From: Halorubrum hochsteinianum
GTDB lineage: Archaea > Halobacteriota > Halobacteria > Halobacteriales > Haloferacaceae
Length of the DNA stretch: 64,000 nt
Direction: 5' to 3'
Assembly (NCBI RefSeq): GCF_023702125.1
Contig: NZ_CP098415.1
Span: 1,550,001 to 1,614,000 of the forward strand
Of the stretch, positions 17,856 through 25,667 are shown piece by piece (the stretch's first letter is position 1; every line of letters begins with the position of its first letter). Position numbers and translations under genes: made by a program. The notes beneath the pieces are model-generated. The model did no database searches. It worked only from the letters and a program-made list of their open reading frames with translations, and was not told the origin of the DNA.

Positions 17856-18371
17856 ATGCGACTGTTCCGCTCGGACGAGCTCCTCGGGATCGCCCGAGAG
17901 ACCTTAGACTTCGTCCTCGAGGCGAGCGAGGAGACGCACCCCAACGAGTACATGGGGTTCCTCCGCGCGGACGACGCCCGGAAGCTGGACCTCGACCGGG
18001 AGGGGAAGGTGATAACCGACGTGCTCGTCATCCCCGGGACGGAGTCGAGCCCGACGAGCGCCAGCGTCCGCAGCCACATGAAGCCGAACGACATGCGCGC
18101 CGTCGGCTCGGTCCACTCGCACCCGAACGGCGCGCTGCGTCCGAGCGACGCCGACCTCGCCACCTTCGCGCAGGGGGAGGTCCACATCATCGTCGGCGCG
18201 CCCTACGGGTGGGGCGACTGGAAGGCGTTCGACAACGAGGGGAACCAGACCACCCTCGACGTGCTCGACGTGGAGGTGCCCGACGAGCACTTCTTCGATT
18301 TCACGCAGGAGGACATCGACCGCGAGCTCGCTGACCGCGACGACGGCGGCTTCCTCTCGTGGTTCCGATGA
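17856..18371 (+). CDS. JAMM/MPN (Mov34-type) metalloprotease
   Basis: A 171-residue single-domain protein with a complete JAMM zinc site: E31 in [11 protein letters not shown]87-S-H89-P in [17 protein letters not shown], then S97 and D100. Archaeal JAMM proteases cut isopeptide bonds between ubiquitin-like SAMP proteins and their targets. This one has a longer N-terminal part than the well-studied desampylase, so it may be the second JAMM type of haloarchaea. It overlaps the FAD synthase-like gene by 4 nt, which implies co-expression. The exact substrate is inferred only by family. Confidence 0.85.
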   Translation: MRLFRSDELLGIARETLDFVLEASEETHPNEYMGFLRADDARKLDLDREGKVITDVLVIPGTESSPTSASVRSHMKPNDMRAVGSVHSHPNGALRPSDADLATFAQGEVHIIVGAPYGWGDWKAFDNEGNQTTLDVLDVEVPDEHFFDFTQEDIDRELADRDDGGFLSWFR

Positions 18372-18820
18372 CCCGGGTCGTCGCGCAGGGGACCTTCGAC
18401 CTGCTCCACCCCGGCCACGTCCACTACCTGGAGGACGCCGCGGCCCACGGCGACGAGCTCCACGCCATCGTCGCCCGCCGCACCAACGTCACGCACAAGC
18501 CCGCGCCGGTGCTGTGCGCCCGCCAGCGGCGCGACATGGTCGAGGCGCTCGACGCGGTCGACGAGGCGCACCTCGGCGACCCGGAGGACGTGTTCGTCCC
18601 CATCGAGCGGCTCGACCCGGACGTGATCGTCTTGGGGTTCGACCAGCACCACGACGAGGCCGACATCGCGGGCGCGCTCGCGGACCGTGGCATCGACTGC
18701 CGCGTCGAGCGCGCGTCGGGCCGCGAGCCGAAGTACGAGGACGAACTGCTCTCAAGCGGCGACATCGTCGACCGGATCCTCCGGGAGCGGGGCGACGGCG
18801 CGGACGCGACGCCCTCGTAG
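18368..18820 (+). CDS. ribL: FAD synthase-like adenylyltransferase
   Basis: A 150-residue nucleotidyltransferase of the cytidylyltransferase-like fold, starting [20 protein letters not shown]. The HxGH-type motif HPGH is at 14-17. The sequence follows archaeal RibL closely ([15 protein letters not shown] and [16 protein letters not shown]). RibL transfers AMP from ATP to FMN to make FAD. The start overlaps the JAMM gene stop. The tail of the gene lies within an 18-bp tandem repeat that includes its TAG stop. Confidence 0.85.
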   Translation: MTRVVAQGTFDLLHPGHVHYLEDAAAHGDELHAIVARRTNVTHKPAPVLCARQRRDMVEALDAVDEAHLGDPEDVFVPIERLDPDVIVLGFDQHHDEADIAGALADRGIDCRVERASGREPKYEDELLSSGDIVDRILRERGDGADATPS

Positions 18821-18862
18821 TCCGGCGCACCCTCGTGGCCGGCCGCGCCCTCGTAGTCCGGC
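18809..18862 (+). repeat. 18-bp tandem repeat spanning the ribL stop
   Basis: Three 18-bp units lie at 18809-18826, 18827-18844 and 18845-18862, based on GCCCTCGTAGTCCGGC. Units 1 and 3 both carry TAG in the ribL frame, so the duplication created a second in-frame stop downstream of the real one. Confidence 0.65.
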
Positions 18863-18953
18863 GTCGGGTCGGACGCCACGGGCGGTCGGCCGCCGGCGAG
18901 CGACCCGGATCGACCGTTCCGAGCGGGTCCGGTACGGGAGCCGAAACGCGGCA

Positions 18954-18960
18954 TCTAAAT
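18954..18960 (+). promoter_or_regulatory. TATA-like box of the haem synthase gene
   Basis: TCTAAAT is centred about 28 nt before the GTG at 18985. It supports a leaderless GTG start. Confidence 0.5.
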
Positions 18961-18984
18961 GGACTGACCCCCAAATCGAGGTGA

Positions 18985-20388
18985 GTGAACATCCCCGACA
19001 GATTCCCCGCGGTGCTGGCCGCGGCCGCGATGGGCGTGTACCTGCTCGTCGTCGTCGGCGCGACCACCTCCCTCACGGAGGCGGCGACCGCCTGCGGCGG
19101 CTGGCCCGCCTGCGGGAACGGTGCCGCCCTCCCGGCGTCGACCGAGGGGTGGATCGCGCTCGGCCACCGCGTCCTCGCGGTCGCCGTCGGCCTCCTCGTC
19201 GCCCTCTCCGCCGCGCTCGCGTGGCGGGACGGCGCTGACCGCCGGGTCAGAGCGGCGCTCCTCGCCGCGCTCGTCGTCTACCCCGCCCAGGCGGGGGTCG
19301 GCGCGCTCGTCGCGCTCGGCGACCTCCCGGCCCCGCTCGCCTCGGCGCACCTCCTGCTCGGGGTCGGCATCTTCGGTGCCGTCCTCGCCGCACTCGCCTG
19401 GTGGCTGGAGGACGAGACCGGCGAGCCGGGCGACGCGCCCGACGACTTCGAGCCCGGCACCGACGACCTCCCGCCGATCGAGGAGGCCCCCGAGCCGGAG
19501 ATCCCGTCCGCGACGGTTCCGAGGCTGAAAGCCACCGCCTCCGCGTACTTCCGGCTGATGAAGCCGCGCCTGATGTGGCTGCTCTGCCTCGTCGCCGCGG
19601 CGGCGATGGCGCTCGCGGGCGGCTCGGGCTTCACGGCCCGGGTCGTGGCGGCGACGCTCGCCGGCGGGGCGCTCTCGATCGGCGCGTCCGGGACGTTCAA
19701 CCACGTCCTCGAACGCGACGTGGACAAGCGGATGCAGCGGACCAGCGACCGCCCGCTCGCGACCGACCTCGTGCCGGTCTCGCACGCGCTCGCGTTCGGC
19801 GGACTCCTCACGCTCGTCTCGCTCGGGCTGTTCTGGACCGTGAACCCGCTGACGGCCGCGCTCGGGCTGGTCGCGATCGTGTTTTACAGCGTCGTCTACA
19901 CGCTCATCCTGAAACCCAACACGGTGCAAAACACCGTCATCGGCGGCGCGGCCGGGGCGCTGCCGGCCCTCATCGGCTGGGCCGCGGTCGCCGGCGAGGT
20001 CGGCGGCGGCGGGCTGCTGCTCGCCGCGGTGATCTTCCTCTGGACGCCCGCCCACTTCTACAACCTCGCGTTGGCGTACAAGGACGACTACGAGCGCGGC
20101 GGCTTCCCGATGATGCCCGTCGTCCGCGGCGAGACCGCGACGCGCCGCCACATCCTCTGGTACCTCGGCGCGACGCTGATCGCCGCGGTGGCGCTCGCCG
20201 CGGCCGCCGACCCGCTCGGCGCGCTGTACGCCGTCGTCGGCGTCGCCGTCGGGGCCGTCTTCCTCTGGACGGTCGTCCGGCTCCACTACGAGCAGACCGA
20301 AGGCGCGGCGTTCCGCGCGTTTCACGCCTCGAACGCCTACCTCGGACTGCTGCTGTTCGCGGTCGTGTTCGACGCGCTGGTGGTCTGA
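18985..20388 (+). CDS. ctaB: protoheme IX farnesyltransferase with CtaA-like N-terminal domain
   Basis: A 467-residue membrane protein. Residues 1-145 (four helices, with ACGGWPACGNG and conserved His in LGHRVL and SAHLLLG) resemble half of haem A synthase CtaA/COX15. Residues about 180-467 are a UbiA-type prenyltransferase with FNHVLERDVDKRMQRTSDRP and the second Asp motif AYKDDYERGGFPMMP. The second domain makes haem O from haem B; the first may help oxidise it towards haem A. The gene lies 5-7 kb from the terminal oxidase, which needs such haem. The GTG start fits a box at 18954. Confidence 0.88.
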   Translation: MNIPDRFPAVLAAAAMGVYLLVVVGATTSLTEAATACGGWPACGNGAALPASTEGWIALGHRVLAVAVGLLVALSAALAWRDGADRRVRAALLAALVVYPAQAGVGALVALGDLPAPLASAHLLLGVGIFGAVLAALAWWLEDETGEPGDAPDDFEPGTDDLPPIEEAPEPEIPSATVPRLKATASAYFRLMKPRLMWLLCLVAAAAMALAGGSGFTARVVAATLAGGALSIGASGTFNHVLERDVDKRMQRTSDRPLATDLVPVSHALAFGGLLTLVSLGLFWTVNPLTAALGLVAIVFYSVVYTLILKPNTVQNTVIGGAAGALPALIGWAAVAGEVGGGGLLLAAVIFLWTPAHFYNLALAYKDDYERGGFPMMPVVRGETATRRHILWYLGATLIAAVALAAAADPLGALYAVVGVAVGAVFLWTVVRLHYEQTEGAAFRAFHASNAYLGLLLFAVVFDALVV

Positions 20389-20439
20389 ATGCGACCGCCC
20401 TCCCGACCGGTCTCGACGCGAACGCGGCGCACAGTTTGA

Positions 20440-20447
20440 TTTAAATA
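20440..20447 (+). promoter_or_regulatory. TATA box of the split sensor kinase
   Basis: TTTAAATA is centred about 32 nt before the ATG at 20476. It is one of the strongest boxes in the window, which suggests the locus is still transcribed even though its frame is interrupted. Confidence 0.55.
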
Positions 20448-20724
20448 CGCCTTCGCTAATGCGTCTTGTAGTCAGATGAGTGATCAGTTCCTCAGCGACG
20501 GACGGCTGCTGTGGCCGGTGTGGAGCCTCGGGGCCCTCCTTTCGGCTTCCCTCGTCGCGGAAGGGACACTCCTCGCGTTCGGAGTCGTCACCGCGCCGGA
20601 CGGGTACTGGACCGGGGCGGTCTCCTCCGTCGTGAGTCTCGGGGGCGTGGGATACGCCCTCCATCGCCTCCCGAAATCGGATCTCTCCGTCGACCGGTAC
20701 TCCCGGATCGGCCACTAGTGTCTC

Positions 20725-21741
20725 GTGGGGACGGTCGGATTCCTCCTGATCAACCTCGGATTCATGGCGGCGATTCCGACGACCACGACGTTTCAGGTCG
20801 TCGGGTGGGCCCGATGGGCGATCGGCTTCGGCGGCGGGATCGGACTCGCAGTCGGCGTCTTCGAGGCGCGGGCGATAGACCGGGAAGTCGCGGCGGAGCG
20901 TGCGCGCGTCCGTCGGGAGAAGGCCGAGCGCGAGCGCGACCGGCTCGACGAGTTCGCGAGCGTCGTGAGCCACGACCTCCGGAACCCGCTCAGCGTCGCC
21001 ACCGGGCGTCTGGACCTCGCGCGCCGGGAGCACCCGGACGACGAGCACCTCCGGGCGGTCGAGAACGCGCTCGAACGGACCTCGGCCATCGTCGACGAGA
21101 CGCTCGCGCTCGCCCGGGAGGGGAAGACCGTCGACGAGGCCGCAGACGTCGACCTCGCGACCTGCGCCGCCGACTGCTGGGCGCGGGTCGACACCGGCGA
21201 GGCAACCCTCGAAACCGCGGAGACGGCGACGATCCGGGCGGACCCCGACCGCCTCTCGCACGTCTTCGAGAACCTCTTCCGGAACAGCGTGGAACACGGT
21301 TCCACGAGCAGCCGGACAGAGTCCGGCGACAGCGTGGAACACGGTCCCACGAGCAGCCGGACAGAGTCCGGCGACAGCGTGGAACACGGTCCCACGAGCA
21401 GTCGGGCGGAGCCCGACGACAGCGTCGAGCACGGCTCGACGGGCAGCCGGACAGAGTCCGGCGACGCGGTCGGAGACGGCGGCGACGTCACGGTGCGGGT
21501 CGGGACGCTCGCCGACGAGAGCGGGTTCTACGTCGAGGACGACGGACCCGGGATCCCGGCGGACGAGCGCGACCGCGTCCTCGACCCCGGATACACGTCC
21601 GCCGACGACGGGACCGGATTCGGGCTCTCCATCGTCGACCGGATCGCCGCGGCGCACGGCTGGACCGTCCGCGTCGCCGAGAGCGCCGACGGCGGTGCGC
21701 GGTTCGAGTTCGCCGGCGTCGAGCGGCCCGAGTCCGAATGA
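20725..21741 (+). CDS. histidine kinase core, possible restart product
   Basis: Starting at the GTG two codons after the TAG, 338 residues are readable: two helices, a coiled linker (about 50-75), the H-box SHDLRNPLSVATGR with phospho-acceptor H83, and the ATPase domain with N-box NLFRNSVEHGS, G1 DDGPGIP and G2 GTGFGLSIV. All catalytic boxes are intact, so a restart product could autophosphorylate while lacking part of the sensor. Four 15-residue repeats enlarge the N-box. No response regulator is adjacent; most haloarchaeal kinases are orphans of this kind. Confidence 0.6.
   Translation: MGTVGFLLINLGFMAAIPTTTTFQVVGWARWAIGFGGGIGLAVGVFEARAIDREVAAERARVRREKAERERDRLDEFASVVSHDLRNPLSVATGRLDLARREHPDDEHLRAVENALERTSAIVDETLALAREGKTVDEAADVDLATCAADCWARVDTGEATLETAETATIRADPDRLSHVFENLFRNSVEHGSTSSRTESGDSVEHGPTSSRTESGDSVEHGPTSSRAEPDDSVEHGSTGSRTESGDAVGDGGDVTVRVGTLADESGFYVEDDGPGIPADERDRVLDPGYTSADDGTGFGLSIVDRIAAAHGWTVRVAESADGGARFEFAGVERPESE
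21286..21465 (+). repeat. four 45-bp tandem repeats in the kinase N-box
   Basis: The units start at 21286, 21331, 21376 and 21421, and each encodes a variant of SVEHGSTSSRTESGD. The first belongs to the normal N-box (NLFRNSVEHGS), so the array multiplies an ATP-lid-adjacent element. Units 1 and 2 differ by one base; unit 4 has diverged at synonymous sites. The reading frame is preserved throughout. Confidence 0.85.
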
Positions 21742-21841
21742 GCGCCTCGTCGCCCCGGCGGCACGGCCGCCGCGCCCGACCGCTGGAGTCCCCTCCTCGG
21801 GCGGCTCCCGTTTTAAGTTCGCTCGGGACGAACGGAGGGGC

Positions 21842-22084
21842 ATGACACGAGTCGAGATCGAGTACTGCGTACCGTGTGGCATGTTGAACCGCGCTCAGGA
21901 CGTCTCCGAGGCGATCCTCAAGCAGTTCGGGGAGTCGATCGACGAGGTCGCGCTGGTGACGGGCGACGCCGGCGTGTTCGTCGTCCGCGCCGACGACGAG
22001 GTCGTCTTCGACAAGGAGGAGGACGAGTACGACGTCGACGCCATCGTCCGCGCGGTCAAGCCGCACGTCGGCGCGGCCGCGTGA
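21842..22084 (+). CDS. Rdx (SelT/SelW/SelH-like) thioredoxin-fold protein
   Basis: An 80-residue protein with the N-terminal beta strand and redox motif IEYCVPCGML (C9, C12), the CxxC position that holds selenocysteine in SelW/SelT relatives. The rest follows the small Rdx fold with an acidic C-terminal half. It may act as a thiol-disulphide exchange protein. It lies between the sensor kinase and the oxidase-related genes, so a role in oxidase or copper maturation is possible but only inferred from position. Confidence 0.8.
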   Translation: MTRVEIEYCVPCGMLNRAQDVSEAILKQFGESIDEVALVTGDAGVFVVRADDEVVFDKEEDEYDVDAIVRAVKPHVGAAA

Positions 22085-22208
22085 CCGCCGACCCGCCGGC
22101 TCTCGCCGCTCTCTGATCGGATCACGCGGTCCGACCGCTCTGTCGGTTTTTTCCCCGGCTGTTCGAACGGGACAAACTAATTGTCGGTGGCGGACGAACC
22201 GCCGGTCG

Positions 22209-22811
22209 ATGTCGGACGCATCGGAGCGGACGCGCGGCGAGGTCGCCGCCGACGGTTCGACGGCCGCCGGTCGGACGACCGACGGCGACGGATCGGCCGC
22301 GAGCGACGGGGAACCGTCGCGCTTCGACCGGACATGGTACCGCTCGCCGCTCGGGATCGCGGTGATCGCCGTCGACCTCCTCCTCACCGTCGCGCTCGCC
22401 GCCGCGGCGTCGCTCGCGATCGACGCGCCGCTCGCCGGCGTCGACGGGCTCTCGCCCGGCGTGGTCCCTCCGTCCGTCCCCCTGTTCAGCCTGCTCGGGG
22501 CGCTCGGGTTCGTGTTCACGACGCTCATCGAGCGGTTCGACGTGTCGGTCGGCACGCTCGTGCGGTACAACTTCCGGCTGCCGGCGGCGCTCCCGCTCGG
22601 CGTCGGGATCTACCTGCTCTCGGACGTCGTCCTCGGACAGGGGGTCGACGACGTCCCGCTCGTCGTCGGCGTCGTCTTCCTCTCCGGGCTCTACGTCAAC
22701 CTCGCGTACAAGCGGCTCGGGGCGCTCGCCCGGCGGCTCCTCCCGGCGGGACGCGACGAGAGCGAGGGCGGAGGAACGACGGCCGGCGGGCCCGAGGGCG
22801 ACGCGAACTGA
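22209..22811 (+). CDS. four-helix membrane protein of unknown function
   Basis: A 200-residue protein. Residues 1-40 are polar and disordered-looking, followed by four hydrophobic helices (about 47-72, 88-108, 122-145, 150-178) and an acidic tail. A box at about 22174-22182 (AACTAATT) precedes the ATG by roughly 30 nt. The gene converges on the copper ATPase, with 17 nt between the stops. No motif points to a function; the position suggests only a possible link with the oxidase island. Confidence 0.65.
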   Translation: MSDASERTRGEVAADGSTAAGRTTDGDGSAASDGEPSRFDRTWYRSPLGIAVIAVDLLLTVALAAAASLAIDAPLAGVDGLSPGVVPPSVPLFSLLGALGFVFTTLIERFDVSVGTLVRYNFRLPAALPLGVGIYLLSDVVLGQGVDDVPLVVGVVFLSGLYVNLAYKRLGALARRLLPAGRDESEGGGTTAGGPEGDAN

Positions 22812-22828
22812 CGGGCCGGCGCGCGGCG

Positions 22829-25237
22829 TCAGTCGGGGTCGAACACCACCCGCGCGGAGTTCGTCACCACGAGGAGGCTGCTCGACGCCATCGCGAGCGC
22901 GGCGAGCAGGGGGTTGAGCGCGCCGGACAGCGCCAGCGGGATCGCGACCGCGTTGTAGCAGAACGCCCAGCCGAGGTTCTGTCTGAGCCGCCGGTTCGTC
23001 CCGCGCGTGACCGCGAACAGCTCCGGGACCGCGGCGAGGCGGTCCTCCAGCAGGACGGCGTCGGCGGCGTCGGCCGCCAGGTCCGTGCCGGAGGCGATCG
23101 ACACCCCCACGTCGGCCGCGGCGAGCGCGGGGGCGTCGTTGCTCCCGTCGCCCACCATCGCGACCGGGCCGTCCGCCCCGAGTCGCCGCACCGTCTCGGC
23201 CTTCGCCTCCGGCGGCACCTCGGCGAACACCTCGTCGATCGCGGGGTGATCCGCGAACCGACGCGCGGCCGCGGGCGCGTCGCCGGTGAGCACGACCACC
23301 CGCCGGCCGTCCGCGTCGAGGTCGGTGACGACCGACTCCCACCCCTCACGCACCTCGTCGCCCACGGTGAGGACCCCGCGAGCCCGCCCGTTCCAGCCCA
23401 CGTAGACGGGGACGTTCCCGCGGTCGCGGGCGGATGCGCCGGCCTCGCGGAGCCGGTCGGCGACCGGCCAGTCGCGCTCCGCGAACAGCGACCGGTGGCC
23501 GACGACGACCTCGTCGCCGTCCACCCGCCCGAAGACCCCGCGGTCGCGGACGTCGACGTCGGTCGCGGGAGGATCGTCGGGCGACCCGGTCGGGGCCGCA
23601 GTCGCGGTCCCGCCGTCGGCCGCCGCCCGGTCCGCGGCGCGGTCCGGCTCGCCGCCGCGAACTCCCGAGACGATCGCCTCGGCGACCGGATGGACCGAGG
23701 CGCGCTCGACGGCGGCCGCGCGCTCGCGGACGCGGTCGACGCCGGTCCCGGGCTCGGCGGTCGCGTCGAGCAGCCGCATCTCCCCGTCGGTGAGGGTCCC
23801 GGTCTTGTCGAGGACGACGGTGTCCACGTCGGGGGCCGCCTCGAAGACGGCGTCGGAGACGACGACGATGCCGCGCCCGGCGGCGTCGCGGATCCCCGCG
23901 GCGACCGCGAGCGGGGTCGCGAGCCCGAGGGCACAGGGACAGGAGACGATGAGCACCGTCAGCCCGACGAGCGCGGCGTCGACCGGCGGCGACCCGAGCA
24001 CGAGGGTGGCGACCGCGCCGACGGTCGCGACCGCGACGACGAGCGGGACGAACACGGTCGCGAGCCGGTCGACGAGCCGCTGGATCCCGGACCGGGAGCT
24101 CTGGATCTCCCACAGCAGGCGCACGAGCGTGTCGAGGGTGTTGGCCGCGTCCTCGCCGACCTCAACGACGACCGGCGAGTCGGTGACGACGGTGCCGCCG
24201 CGGACCGCGTCCCCCTCGCGTTTCGTCGCCGGCAGCGACTCGCCGGTTATCAGGGCCTCGTCGACCGCGGCGGTCCCCTCGGCGACGGTCCCGTCGAACG
24301 GCACGCGCTCGCCGGGGCGGACGAGGAGCCGGTCGCCGGGGGCGACCTCGTCGGCGGCCACGACGTCGCCCGCCTCCGTCCGCGCGGTGCGGTCCTCGGT
24401 CGTCGTCAGATCGGCGAGCATTCCGGTCGCCCGGCGCTTGATGATCGACTCGTAGTGGTTGCCGGCGGTGACGACCAAGATCACGGCGATGGTGACGTCG
24501 AAGTAGAGGTCGGTCCGGCCGACGAGCAGCGCGAGCGTGCTGTACGCGTACGAGCTCGCGGCCGCGAGCGACACCAAGAGGTCCATGTTCGGCTGCCGCG
24601 CCCGCAGGCTCACGTACGCGCCCCGCAGGATCGGGTAGCCGGTGTAAAACAGCACGATCGAGGCGAACAGCCAGATCTGCGCGAAGAGGTAGGTCCCGGA
24701 GACGCCGCCGAGATCGACGATCGGATCGTACCCGAAGTACGTCGGATACAGGAAGAGGACGTACCACAGCATCGCCATCATCCCGAAGAACCCGCCCCCG
24801 ATCAGGAAGCGGACGACCGCGTCGTCGTCCCCGTCGTCCGGGTCCGAACGGTCGCTCGCGGTGTAGCCCGCGACCGAGAGCCGGTCGGGGAGCTCGTCCG
24901 CGTCCACGGTCTCCGGGTCGTAGTCGACCCGGATCGTGTCCGTGGCGTAGCTCGCCTCGGCGGCCGCGACCCCCTCCTGCTCGCCGGCCGTCATCTCTAA
25001 GAACGACTCGCAGGTCGCGCAGTGCATCCCGTCGACGTGGAGGAAGGTCGTCTCGCCGTCGAACCCCTCGCCCGGGGTCGCGTCGGGTCGCCGCGCGTCG
25101 AGGTCCCCGAGGTCATCGACGTCGTCGAGCGAGCGCGCGACCGCGAGACAGCCCCGACAGCAGAACTCGCCGTCGACGTCGGGAGCCGTGTGCGGGTCGT
25201 CCCCGGTCGGGAGGTCACAGAGCGTACAGCGTGACAT
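22829..25237 (-). CDS. copper-type heavy metal P1B ATPase
   Basis: An 802-residue transporter. It starts with a Cys-rich module (C4, C7, C26, C27, C30), then an HMA domain with GMHCATC (C73, C76), membrane helices, the TGES actuator motif near 331, the metal-site CPC at 433-435, the phosphorylation motif DKTGTLT with D477, an HP motif in SVHPVAEAI, and GDGSNDAP. The extra Cys-rich N-terminus is shared with FixI/CtpA-type pumps that deliver copper for cytochrome oxidase assembly rather than for resistance. Its position downstream of the divergent oxidase operon supports that role. Confidence 0.9.
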   Translation of the reverse strand: MSRCTLCDLPTGDDPHTAPDVDGEFCCRGCLAVARSLDDVDDLGDLDARRPDATPGEGFDGETTFLHVDGMHCATCESFLEMTAGEQEGVAAAEASYATDTIRVDYDPETVDADELPDRLSVAGYTASDRSDPDDGDDDAVVRFLIGGGFFGMMAMLWYVLFLYPTYFGYDPIVDLGGVSGTYLFAQIWLFASIVLFYTGYPILRGAYVSLRARQPNMDLLVSLAAASSYAYSTLALLVGRTDLYFDVTIAVILVVTAGNHYESIIKRRATGMLADLTTTEDRTARTEAGDVVAADEVAPGDRLLVRPGERVPFDGTVAEGTAAVDEALITGESLPATKREGDAVRGGTVVTDSPVVVEVGEDAANTLDTLVRLLWEIQSSRSGIQRLVDRLATVFVPLVVAVATVGAVATLVLGSPPVDAALVGLTVLIVSCPCALGLATPLAVAAGIRDAAGRGIVVVSDAVFEAAPDVDTVVLDKTGTLTDGEMRLLDATAEPGTGVDRVRERAAAVERASVHPVAEAIVSGVRGGEPDRAADRAAADGGTATAAPTGSPDDPPATDVDVRDRGVFGRVDGDEVVVGHRSLFAERDWPVADRLREAGASARDRGNVPVYVGWNGRARGVLTVGDEVREGWESVVTDLDADGRRVVVLTGDAPAAARRFADHPAIDEVFAEVPPEAKAETVRRLGADGPVAMVGDGSNDAPALAAADVGVSIASGTDLAADAADAVLLEDRLAAVPELFAVTRGTNRRLRQNLGWAFCYNAVAIPLALSGALNPLLAALAMASSSLLVVTNSARVVFDPD

Positions 25238-25300
25238 GAGTGGTCGTTTCCGCCGTTTCGCCGGGTGTTGCCTCCCCGGTCCGTCAGTCTCGCCTCGGCG

Positions 25301-25390
25301 CGTTCCGGTCGGCGACGCCGTTCCGGTCGGCGACGCCGTTCCGGGTCGGGTACGCGTGTTCCGGGTCGGCTACGCGTGTTCCGGGTCGGC
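25301..25390. repeat. short tandem repeats between the oxidase small gene and the copper ATPase
   Basis: CGTTCCGGTCGGCGACGC occurs twice in tandem (25301-25318, 25319-25336). TACGCGTGTTCCGGGTCGGC or a close variant occurs twice at 25351-25390. The last array covers the TAG stop (minus strand, 25370-25372) and final codons of the small membrane gene, so it duplicated the end of that gene. Confidence 0.7.
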
Positions 25391-25570
25391 CGCGTCGCCG
25401 CCGAATCCCGGCAGGCTCCCGCCGGTCGCGATCCGGAGGCTCGCCCAGATGAGCAGGACGTTCACCATGGTCACCGCCACGACGAACTCCGCGCGGTTGG
25501 CGATGAACACCATCGCGGGGACGAGGCCGCCGAGAACGAGGAGCACGGCCTGTTGGATCGAGAAGTCCAT
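25370..25570 (-). CDS. small two-helix membrane protein, oxidase-associated
   Basis: A 66-residue protein starting MDFSIQQAVLLVLGG. It has two helices (about 6-24 and 27-46) and a short acidic tail ending DPEHA. The start is supported by a strong TATA box about 27 nt upstream (minus strand, near 25593-25604). It is divergent from the ba3 oxidase genes, shares their promoter region, and is followed on the same strand by the copper ATPase. It may be an assembly factor or extra subunit; no motif proves this. Confidence 0.65.
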   Translation of the reverse strand: MDFSIQQAVLLVLGGLVPAMVFIANRAEFVVAVTMVNVLLIWASLRIATGGSLPGFGGDAADPEHA

Positions 25571-25588
25571 ACCGTGTCCTGTCGGTCT

Positions 25589-25652
25589 CAGGGAATATAT
25601 AATACCCGTGTTTTCAGGGTCCGAGAACGGGTAGACATTATATGTTTCCCTG
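25589..25652. promoter_or_regulatory. symmetric divergent promoter of the ba3 oxidase locus
   Basis: CAGGGAATATATAATA (25589-25604) and CATTATATGTTTCCCTG (25636-25652) are near mirror images. Each contains a TATA box (TATATAAT, ATTATATG) next to a CAGGGAA/TTCCCTG element in the downstream direction of its own gene. The boxes lie about 27 nt from the starts at 25570 (minus) and 25668 (plus), so both transcripts are leaderless. The repeated CAGGGAA could be an operator for a shared regulator. Confidence 0.6.
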
Positions 25653-25667
25653 AACACAACGCCGCCC

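Larger units (their letters stand above)
20476..21741 (+). pseudogene. membrane sensor histidine kinase interrupted by an in-frame TAG
   Basis: One continuous frame runs from ATG 20476 to 21741 except for a TAG at 20716-20718. The part before it (80 residues) holds two or three membrane helices. The part after it continues with CLVGTVGFLLINLGF, further helices, a coiled region and a full kinase core. The context RIGH-stop-CLVGTVGFLL suggests that TAG replaced a tryptophan TGG, a single-base change. The gene is either a recent pseudogene or is expressed as two products, because a GTG lies at 20725. No pyrrolysine machinery is expected in haloarchaea. A sequencing error cannot be excluded. Confidence 0.7.

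Noticed and set aside
20716-20718. TAG read as pyrrolysine
   Set aside because: No pyrrolysine genes are visible and haloarchaea are not known to use it; a mutated TGG is simpler.
21286-21465. CRISPR array
   Set aside because: The 45-bp units are contiguous with no spacers and are in frame inside a coding region.
18955-21882. Very long open frame on the minus strand
   Set aside because: It lies opposite ctaB and the kinase, is Arg/Gly/Glu-rich with no domain motif, and is the expected shadow of GC-rich coding DNA.
22181-25000. Long plus-strand frame opposite the copper ATPase
   Set aside because: The minus-strand frame carries every P-ATPase motif; the plus frame is repetitive Arg/Gly/Asp without structure.
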